In this document: piece after piece, positions 1 to 5,804 of the stretch
Numbering within the stretch: position 1 is the first letter of the stretch
Layout: each line of letters begins with the position of its first letter
DNA from: Gammaproteobacteria bacterium
GTDB lineage: Bacteria; Pseudomonadota; Gammaproteobacteria; Arenicellales; Arenicellaceae
Direction: 5' to 3'
Length of the DNA: 10,047 bases
Assembly: GCA_030426005.1 (NCBI GenBank)
Contig: JAUHZM010000092.1
Coordinates: 1-10,047 of the forward strand
The notes under the pieces: generated by a model
Told to the model about the DNA's origin: nothing
Databases searched by the model: none
Seen by the model: only the letters and a program-made list of their open reading frames with translations
Translations under genes and position numbers: made by a program

Positions 1-352
1 CGAGTGTCTCGGGAAGCATATAGTGCGACCCATCCAGTTCGAACACATAGGGGTAGGACAGATGCCAGGGTTCTTTCAACACTGTCCCCATGTATTCCCA
101 ATCAGTCAGGTCTGCACTACGCGCCACACCGATAACTCCGGGTGGTGCACTGGTGTCGATGACTCTTGGCTGGGTTTCAAAAAATAAATACCAATGATCA
201 TTCGACGGTAGTAAAAACGGATCAGCCACGAATTCGGCTTCGACATCGGTCACCATCTCGGCGGTGACAACCGGGTTGTTCGGCATTTCGGTGAGCGTCA
301 GTGGTGTGCTGCCGCTCATCAAGCCGATGGTCCACTGCTGTTGCTTACTCAT
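1..352 (-). CDS. GH43/GINT1-N-like beta-propeller protein, N-terminal part (runs off the window)
   Basis: Reading from the ATG at 352-350 gives an open frame of 117 codons to the window edge, so only the N-terminus is present. Seen: a start MSKQQQWTIGLMSGSTPLTL, then NNPVVTAEMVTDVEAEFVADPF (split around residues 25-46), HWYLFFE, GVIGVARSADLTDWEYMG and EPWHLSYPYVFELDG followed by YMLPET. These fit the five-bladed propeller group related to glycoside hydrolase families 43/32/117 and to the N-terminal domain of plant glucosamine inositolphosphorylceramide transferase (GINT1), where the ADPF, FFE, HLSYPYVFE and PET blocks recur. Bacterial members often sit with glycosyl- or formyltransferase domains in surface-polysaccharide loci. 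No signal peptide is seen. The ATG follows a hairpin terminator by only 15 bases, and the ribosome site is weak (GCGGA about 8 bases upstream). Family assignment is fairly sure; substrate and activity are unknown, as is any further C-terminal domain. Confidence 0.75.
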   Translation of the reverse strand, partial: MSKQQQWTIGLMSGSTPLTLTEMPNNPVVTAEMVTDVEAEFVADPFLLPSNDHWYLFFETQPRVIDTSAPPGVIGVARSADLTDWEYMGTVLKEPWHLSYPYVFELDGSHYMLPETL

Positions 353-367
353 GACTGGTCCGCAGAT

Positions 368-398
368 AAAGCAAACCAGGCTGAGCCCGGTTTGCTTT
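368..398 (-). terminator. Rho-independent terminator hairpin after the 631-aa haem protein gene
   Basis: On the minus strand AAAGCAAACC (398-389) pairs perfectly with GGTTTGCTTT (377-368). Inside it a G.U wobble and a GGC/GCC stem extend the helix to 14 pairs, closed by a three-base loop (TCA). The stem ends in TTT followed by ATCT, so the U tract is short; the stem starts with AAA, so it could also act weakly on the other strand. It begins 8 bases after the stop codon at 407 and ends 15 bases before the next ATG at 352. That leaves almost no room for a new promoter, so the downstream gene probably depends on read-through or on a promoter inside the preceding gene. Confidence 0.72.
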
Positions 399-406
399 GG
401 CTGGCC

Positions 407-2302
407 TTATTCGCTGCCCGCATTAACTTGATTCACTTTCAAATAATTCTGTGCGCGCTTAAGTAGCGCCGCCGGAGAGGCCTCGCCCAGCGTGTCGGCA
501 TTAAAGCCGGTACCGCCTTTGGAGAAGAACAGAAAGCTGAAGTCCACACCTGCCTGCTGGGCTTGACCGTGACAACCCATGCAGCCGCCCATTGTGACGG
601 ACTCGGTACTTGAAATAGTGACATTGGTGGCGTTGGCGCTGATATAGCAAACTGGATCGTTGCCGCCATGATTGGTGCAGGTGCCACCACATCGCGTGCC
701 GCCCCACTGATATGGTCCAGCGAATAACGCGCCGTCGACCCCTGGTTTTGGTTGATAACTCGACGCTGTGTATCCGCGCGGGACCGCAATGGTTTGCCCG
801 GAAGCTGGCCAGTCGATGCCATCCTCGAAGTCACCGCAATATGGCTGTGAAGTCGGTTTGCTACTTGGGAATGGAAAGCTATCGGTCGCTCGGTTATTAA
901 TGAAGTCTGTGGCAGTGAGTGCGGCGCTGCCGTCGCCTGGCCCAATGACGCCGCCTTTAAACAACTGGACGCCGGGTTGACTGCTCTCGATCACATTGTT
1001 AGCCAGGTAGTAATCCAGAGTCTCGGCACTGGGTGGCTGGCTTGGATCTTGCTCATTGACAGGGATCGCTTGCACACCTTTTAGGTGATAGTTCTGCCAG
1101 ACGGAGCCTTTAAACAGCGGTGAACTTGCCATCAAACCATGGACATTTTGATTCACCGATGTAACTGCCGTGGTGATCGTTGGCGGTTGTGTGACCGTAA
1201 TCGGCCCCGCATGTCCGGCAGGTAAACCTTCGCCAACGGGCAGGTTGGCATTTGCGACCGGGAGTGCTTCGGTCACCAATTTGCCAGATCCGTTGTTGAT
1301 GACGGCGACTGGGGATGAGCCTGTGGCCGGGTCGTATCCCAAGGACGTGTAGTCGGTGATGTAGTACAAACCGGTTGGTTGCCCGTTAGGCAATACCAGA
1401 TTGTCTTTATGCTCGAAGGTGGCGAAGATAAAGGTCGGGTAATTTTCAGTCTTCTGAATGATGTGGAGTCCGACCAGACCGAATGTACCGTTGTTGGCCA
1501 CCGGCGCTTCTTCGGTGCCCGTGTAGTACACCGCCTCGGCGGTGTGGTAACGCGATGCATCCACACCCGGAGTGATCATACGCCAGGCCGCTTTGACTTC
1601 GACTGAGTTGGTCGGAAGATTAGTTTTAGAGTCTTTACTCAGGCTCTGCCCATAGTCGTACTCGATCTGGTTCACCTTGGCTTCGAATAAAAGCTGCGTA
1701 TCGTCGTAAGGGTTGGTCGATCGGTTTGGCGGATTCTTGGGAAAGAAAATAATGTTCTGACCGATTTGCGAGGACTCATCCAGATTGTTGTACAGCTGGA
1801 GTACGCCTTCACCAAACGATGGCACCTTCGAACCGCTCTCAGAGGCTGGTGCAAACACGTAGTTTGGATTCTTGGCGAACGGTAGGCTCGGACTGGGCGG
1901 TGTTACGTAATGTGGAAACAATTCGGTGCGATGCGCAAAGGTTTCCCAAACCAGTAGATTAGTACCGATTTGGCCGGGCTTTTTGCCGCTGGCATAGAAG
2001 TTTGGGTTGCCTGATGTGACAAAGTTTTTGTTGGGGTCGGATTTGCCGCGATTGGCAGGGAGTGCGCCGGCTGGTGAATTGAGTGCAATGAACTCACGCC
2101 AGGCAAAGTTTGCCAGTGCCGAGTGGTCCAATTTGTCCCCAGTGAATTCAGTGGCAATCGTTGGCCCATTGGCGGTGAGATCCGCCAAGGTGACCGGGCG
2201 CCCATTGTCGTCAGCTGCAAAGCTTGAAGCAGACAACAGTGTGAATGAGGCAGCCATGCTTAGCATGGTGCGCCGTACCTGTTTGTCTATGATTGATTTC
2301 AT
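407..2302 (-). CDS. Exported CxxCH (c-type haem) protein, 631 aa, family of unknown function
   Basis: The N-terminus (basic residues, hydrophobic stretch about 13-28, SSFA then ADD) is a Sec signal peptide, probably cut after Ala29 or Ala30. A single haem c motif CMGCH lies at residues 574-578, followed by GVDFSFLFF. Other blocks are FAWREFIALNSP (66-77), VWETF (118-122), EVKAAWRMI (235-243), LVGLHII (286-292) and ATFEH (294-298). The last three have counterparts in the 549-aa protein encoded at 3380-5029, so the two are distant paralogues. The W-x-x-F-x-A-L-N-x-P and VWETF blocks resemble uncharacterised bacterial proteins sometimes annotated as cytochrome c family. Extra cysteines at 489, 538, 542 and 552 could form periplasmic disulfides. 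The start is backed by GAGGAA five bases upstream. It is the last gene before the terminator. The electron partner and reaction are unknown; haem attachment is inferred from the motif and the signal peptide. Confidence 0.85.
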   Translation of the reverse strand: MKSIIDKQVRRTMLSMAASFTLLSASSFAADDNGRPVTLADLTANGPTIATEFTGDKLDHSALANFAWREFIALNSPAGALPANRGKSDPNKNFVTSGNPNFYASGKKPGQIGTNLLVWETFAHRTELFPHYVTPPSPSLPFAKNPNYVFAPASESGSKVPSFGEGVLQLYNNLDESSQIGQNIIFFPKNPPNRSTNPYDDTQLLFEAKVNQIEYDYGQSLSKDSKTNLPTNSVEVKAAWRMITPGVDASRYHTAEAVYYTGTEEAPVANNGTFGLVGLHIIQKTENYPTFIFATFEHKDNLVLPNGQPTGLYYITDYTSLGYDPATGSSPVAVINNGSGKLVTEALPVANANLPVGEGLPAGHAGPITVTQPPTITTAVTSVNQNVHGLMASSPLFKGSVWQNYHLKGVQAIPVNEQDPSQPPSAETLDYYLANNVIESSQPGVQLFKGGVIGPGDGSAALTATDFINNRATDSFPFPSSKPTSQPYCGDFEDGIDWPASGQTIAVPRGYTASSYQPKPGVDGALFAGPYQWGGTRCGGTCTNHGGNDPVCYISANATNVTISSTESVTMGGCMGCHGQAQQAGVDFSFLFFSKGGTGFNADTLGEASPAALLKRAQNYLKVNQVNAGSE

Positions 2303-2307
2303 GTCAG

Positions 2308-2313
2308 TTCCTC
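2308..2313 (-). promoter_or_regulatory. Ribosome binding site for the 631-aa haem protein gene
   Basis: GAGGAA lies five bases before the ATG at 2302-2300. This favours the full 631-aa form with its complete signal peptide over starts at Met13 or Met16, which would remove the basic N-region. Confidence 0.75.
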
Positions 2314-2321
2314 GTTGTTAT

Positions 2322-2333
2322 GCGTTTAAACGC
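2322..2333. promoter_or_regulatory. 12-bp perfect palindrome in the 72-base gap, possible operator
   Basis: GCGTTTAAACGC is a perfect 12-base palindrome. It lies in the longest gap of the gene row (2303-2374), 19 bases upstream of the ATG at 2302 and just ahead of the ribosome site. It could be a regulator site controlling a separate promoter for the 631-aa gene. It has no loop, so it is not a good RNA hairpin, and no convincing -35/-10 pair was found nearby. A chance occurrence is possible. Confidence 0.3.
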
Positions 2334-2374
2334 GATAGATTGTGGTTATTCACACGGGGGGCAGGTGGTGTTAT

Positions 2375-3364
2375 TTAGTGAGCATCTGAGGCTTTTTCCT
2401 TGCGCCAGATATCGCCGTTGGACCAATGAATTCGCTGGCTGTCGAAGTCGAGTTGGCCTTGCATGGTTTGTTCGCCGGTTCGAATTTCGACCCAATTTCG
2501 GATCAGCGTGCCAGCACCGAGCGCAGTATCAAAATTCCAGATAAAACGTCGGTATTCGGTGGGGTTTTGAATTCGTTGATGACTGATTGTTTGTTGATCG
2601 CCAGCCATATTGAGCCAACGTCCTTCGAGCGGAAATACGCGTTGCCAGCCAATGTAGTCTGACCAATGGATGGCCGTTGAGTCGAGGTCGATTCCGCCTT
2701 TGGTTTTATCGTCCGGGAATGGTTTATCCTTGGCATTGACATACCAGATCGCCGGATCAATAGTGCCTGGTACACCGCCAATGTCGACTGTCAGACCATG
2801 CGTATGAATGGTTTCGCGTGCTTTGTTCTTAATGGATATCCAGTGGCCTTGAAGATGTAAATGCCGTTGCCAGATATCCCCATCGGACCAATGCAGCGAA
2901 AAGCAGTCACGACTGACGGCGGCGGTTTTTACGGCATGGGTTTCCTTATGCACGCAGCTCAATGTGTGCCCGGTGAGTGTGCCGACAATTTTGGCACCCA
3001 GGAGCGATTCCGCCTCGGTCGGTTCCACGGGTGAGTTGCGTTGCGCGAGCGTATGAAGTTGCTGGTATTGGTCCTGCCAGACACCAGCCAAGTCCACGGT
3101 TCGAATATAAGCATTCAAACCGTGGTCGCCAGGCCAGACAATTTCCCCATTTTCATACTGGGCTTGTTGGTCATACATAGTGACCACGCCGTCAGTGGTG
3201 ACCGTGCCGAATCCATCGCCAGCCCAAAGTTGGTCGCCTTTTTGCCAAATTGTGACGTAAGAATCGATCATCTGTTTCGGGCGCAATGGCAGCTGCACCG
3301 GGCCGACCAGTGGCACCAGGTCGATCCATTGGCCGTTTAAGTCGGGGCGTTGTTTTATTGTCAT
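2375..3364 (-). CDS. Four-repeat W-rich protein (LxGxW ... WSxGDIW), unknown function, 329 aa
   Basis: I do not recognise this protein as a named family. It lacks a signal peptide and membrane segments, so it is probably cytoplasmic unless exported another way. It is built of four units of about 75-83 residues. Each opens with L-x-G-x-W (LNGQW at 9, LAGVW at 92, LQGHW at 171, LEGRW at 246) and closes with a tryptophan block (IVWPGDHG at 75, LHWSDGDIW at 157, IHWSDYIGW at 232, IHWSNGDIW at 312). The pattern suggests short beta-hairpins and perhaps a closed four-part barrel or propeller, possibly a binding or scaffold protein. AGAGGT six bases before the ATG supports the start. It begins 15 bases after the 549-aa haem protein gene and precedes its paralogue by 72 bases, so it may serve the same process as that pair. 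Confidence 0.8.
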   Translation of the reverse strand: MTIKQRPDLNGQWIDLVPLVGPVQLPLRPKQMIDSYVTIWQKGDQLWAGDGFGTVTTDGVVTMYDQQAQYENGEIVWPGDHGLNAYIRTVDLAGVWQDQYQQLHTLAQRNSPVEPTEAESLLGAKIVGTLTGHTLSCVHKETHAVKTAAVSRDCFSLHWSDGDIWQRHLHLQGHWISIKNKARETIHTHGLTVDIGGVPGTIDPAIWYVNAKDKPFPDDKTKGGIDLDSTAIHWSDYIGWQRVFPLEGRWLNMAGDQQTISHQRIQNPTEYRRFIWNFDTALGAGTLIRNWVEIRTGEQTMQGQLDFDSQRIHWSNGDIWRKEKASDAH

Positions 3365-3379
3365 GACCTGACCTCTTAA

Positions 3380-5029
3380 CTATTTTTTTGGCAAGGGTTG
3401 CAGGGCATCAAAGATATGGCTAATTTCCACCGCCTCAGTCGCGTTGTCAGCGCCGTGGCAGCCAAAGCAGTTCAGCGGGTTGAAGTCGCTGCGATGGAAC
3501 TGGAAGAAGGTTTCCATCGTCGTGTTTGCGAGTTTGAGTGAACCCCGTAGGTCGGAACTGGTACCGTCGCTAGGAATTTGTCCTTTCGATGTCCAAATGC
3601 CGCCAGTCTGAATGTAATTTCCGCGTACATCACCTTCCTTCAGTTGTGAAAGCACAGAGACATTGATCGACGCGAGATCCGTATTGTTCGCGAGCGCGCC
3701 AGACGACGATTGATCATTACCCCACGGGTCGACGCGAAGTACATCAATGGCACCGATCTCTTGCCCATCGATATTTACAATGCACTCGGTGTTGGTATCG
3801 TCTTTCCCGACTCGTTGGCATTCTGGATCAGGATAGTTGTCACTTTTCTCATAGGCCGAGACGCGTGCATTGGCGGTGATTGCCGTTGGCTCGCTGCCGT
3901 CTTCCTGCATAAAGTTCCACGTGCCAGATGCATCATAGGCGTGAGTTCCTTTGCCCTCAGTGGAGGTGCTCATGTACTTATACGTGGCGTCTGGGACATT
4001 GCTCACGTGTTCAAAGGTCGACCAGATCATCTCTGGGTGGCCATTGACGGTGCCGACCACATGCATGCCGACCAGTGCCAGGGTGGTTTCTTTAGTACCG
4101 ACGATGGTCCATTGCTGGTTCTTGGTCTCGGCGTTGATCGGTGCGCGATCGAACACGGGTACTACGGCGCGTTCGGTCACGTAGGTCGCTTTTTGATCCG
4201 GATCGATGATCTGATCAAGTTCAATCCACGAGGTTTTAAGTTCCAATGCCAACGCAATTTTGTCGTACCCCAACGGGTAGCCATAACCTTCGGCAAACTC
4301 CGCAACTATATCGAGCTGAGGCTTGGTGGATGGAAAGTTATTGTGTGTGCAATGCTCCAGTTGTTTGGTACAAAAGCCCTTAATCTCCGACGCACATTTT
4401 TTGTATTGAGCCAAACATGCCTGGTCTTCCTGACCTGACAACCAGCGGAGCCTGTCGTTGAACGCGCCCATTTTTTGGCCGGTGGTGTACAGCGCAAACA
4501 CGTCGTTTACATGCAGACCATAGTACACAAGGGAATCGTTTTGTGAGACCAGAACGTCAAAACCGCCGGCTTGGCCTAGCTCGATCTGCTCATCGGTTTT
4601 GGCTTTGCGAACGCCGAGTCGCAGTAGTCCACCGGGTAAAAATTCGCGTTTGCCACCTTCTTCCACCGAAATATTGTAGAAACCAGGCGAGGTGTTAAAC
4701 ACATGGTGTGCACTGTTAGGGGAGGTTAGCCACAAGAACATCTGTGCGCCCCATTTGTAAAAGTCGCAACGAGTGTTGTTGTCAAAGTCGGCGAAAACGG
4801 GTTTCAAGCTGTGGGCTGGTTTAACCCGACCGTTAGCTGTGACCTTATCATTGGCAAACCAGTCTGTAATATCGGCTTTGCAGGTTTCTTTTACATCGGC
4901 GGGCAAGTGTGCGCCTTCTACAAAACTTGATCCCGCGGTCGTATTAGTGGACCATGCGGTAGCGATGAGTAAGCAGAAAGTGATGCGCCAGCGAAGCGCG
5001 GTGAACGTTGTGCTTTGGTTTTTTTTCAT
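3380..5029 (-). CDS. Exported CxxCH (c-type haem) protein, 549 aa, paralogue of the 631-aa protein
   Basis: The N-terminus has KK, a hydrophobic stretch (about 16-26) and TNTTA then GSS, a Sec signal peptide probably cut after Ala32. The haem c motif CFGCH is at residues 521-525, close to the C-terminus. Blocks shared with the 631-aa protein are YKWGAQMFLWLTSP (91-104), ALELKTSWIEL (261-271), LVGMHVVG (319-326) and STFEH (337-341). A cluster of four cysteines (205, 212, 220, 227) and a pair (404, 416), absent from the paralogue, look like disulfide sites. AGGAG seven bases upstream fixes the ATG at 5029, which is followed by a run of eight A. It lies 29 bases after the sulfotransferase gene and 15 before the W-repeat gene. 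A periplasmic redox role is inferred from haem motif and export; a single His-ligand motif with no obvious methionine ligand leaves the haem type open. Confidence 0.85.
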   Translation of the reverse strand: MKKNQSTTFTALRWRITFCLLIATAWSTNTTAGSSFVEGAHLPADVKETCKADITDWFANDKVTANGRVKPAHSLKPVFADFDNNTRCDFYKWGAQMFLWLTSPNSAHHVFNTSPGFYNISVEEGGKREFLPGGLLRLGVRKAKTDEQIELGQAGGFDVLVSQNDSLVYYGLHVNDVFALYTTGQKMGAFNDRLRWLSGQEDQACLAQYKKCASEIKGFCTKQLEHCTHNNFPSTKPQLDIVAEFAEGYGYPLGYDKIALALELKTSWIELDQIIDPDQKATYVTERAVVPVFDRAPINAETKNQQWTIVGTKETTLALVGMHVVGTVNGHPEMIWSTFEHVSNVPDATYKYMSTSTEGKGTHAYDASGTWNFMQEDGSEPTAITANARVSAYEKSDNYPDPECQRVGKDDTNTECIVNIDGQEIGAIDVLRVDPWGNDQSSSGALANNTDLASINVSVLSQLKEGDVRGNYIQTGGIWTSKGQIPSDGTSSDLRGSLKLANTTMETFFQFHRSDFNPLNCFGCHGADNATEAVEISHIFDALQPLPKK

Positions 5030-5058
5030 TTTAATGCTCCTGGAAGTTTTCCTTTGGA

Positions 5059-5799
5059 TTATTGGTATACGGCCGGTGCGGTGAGTTCGTTGAGTAGATT
5101 CAGGTCGTCCTTGTCACGTCTAAGCTGGTCGATTAGCGCAGTCAAATTGCTCACCATGGCAGACGCTGGAAACGGGTTCTGTTGCCGGCTGGCAGCGCGT
5201 AGAGGCCGGCGGGGTAAACTCAGGTCATCCAGCAATCTATGCTGCGTGGCTGGCTTGAATAACTCCTCGTATGTCAAATAGCTAACAGGGCCGCAAAGGT
5301 GCGACTCAAGAGTTTGGTAGAACTGGTGACTGTGTTGCACAGCTCCGCGCAGGTGCGCGTAATCGACGTGCACCTTTTTTGGGCTCGTCGCCAATCGCTT
5401 GGTGCGGTAGTCTTCCCAGCGCCCCGTGTGTTCAGCAACTAATCGGGATAAGTACGCCTTCAGTGCGCTGCGACGGCGTAAGACGATTTTGTGAATCGTC
5501 GCGTCTTGGCAGAGATGCTTACGCAGCGCGGGTTGTTGCGGGTCAGTGATCTTAAAACCCAGCCAATCGTGCCCAAGGTTGCGCTCCCATACCTGCTCAA
5601 GAAATGCCGCAGGGTCTGCATCTCGTGCTGACCGGCTGCCGAGGTCGAAGTCTGGATCGTCGCGTAATGGCAGCGCGGTGAAAATGCCCGCCGGATTAAA
5701 CAGTTCGTGATGGCACAACACGTCCGGATGCGAATGCAATAGCGTGCACAATAAATTGCTGCCGGAGCGTGGTGTGGCCAAAATCACAAAGCGACGCAT
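5059..5799 (-). CDS. Stf0-like sulfotransferase, 246 aa
   Basis: This likely transfers sulfate from PAPS to a hydroxyl or amino group of a small molecule or sugar in the cytoplasm. The 5'-phosphosulfate loop motif is at the very N-terminus: FVILATPRSGSNLL (4-17), with the TPRSGSN core at 9-15. HHELFNP (30-36) follows, as the conserved acidic/His segment does in Stf0 and NodH-type enzymes. HKIVLRRRSALKAYLS (103-118) fits the 3'-phosphate binding segment with its Arg and Ser, and YLTYEEL (174-180) is the usual later tyrosine block. The length is typical of compact bacterial members. The start lies 5 bases after the stop of the WD40 gene, which implies translational coupling; no strong separate ribosome site is seen. 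The acceptor is unknown. Its place in the operon suggests that the pathway product, or a carrier of it, is sulfated. Confidence 0.85.
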   Translation of the reverse strand: MRRFVILATPRSGSNLLCTLLHSHPDVLCHHELFNPAGIFTALPLRDDPDFDLGSRSARDADPAAFLEQVWERNLGHDWLGFKITDPQQPALRKHLCQDATIHKIVLRRRSALKAYLSRLVAEHTGRWEDYRTKRLATSPKKVHVDYAHLRGAVQHSHQFYQTLESHLCGPVSYLTYEELFKPATQHRLLDDLSLPRRPLRAASRQQNPFPASAMVSNLTALIDQLRRDKDDLNLLNELTAPAVYQ

Positions 5800-5804
5800 G
5801 GTGC

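Noticed and set aside
2240..2302. Twin-arginine signal in the 631-aa protein (VRRTML)
   Set aside because: The RR pair lacks the surrounding S-RR-x-F-L-K pattern, and a CxxCH protein is expected to be exported unfolded by Sec before haem attachment.
2341..2355. TGTG-N6-CACA inverted repeat as a CRP site
   Set aside because: The CRP consensus TGTGA-N6-TCACA needs eight bases between TGTG and CACA; here there are six, and no promoter can be placed beside it.
3710..4438. A 242-codon plus-strand open frame
   Set aside because: It lies wholly antisense to the 549-aa haem protein gene, has no recognisable motif and reads as a shadow of the real coding frame.
5030..5058. GGAAAACTTCC as a terminator between the sulfotransferase and haem protein genes
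   Set aside because: The stem has only four pairs with a three-base loop and no T tract, and it overlaps the spacing region before a good ribosome site.
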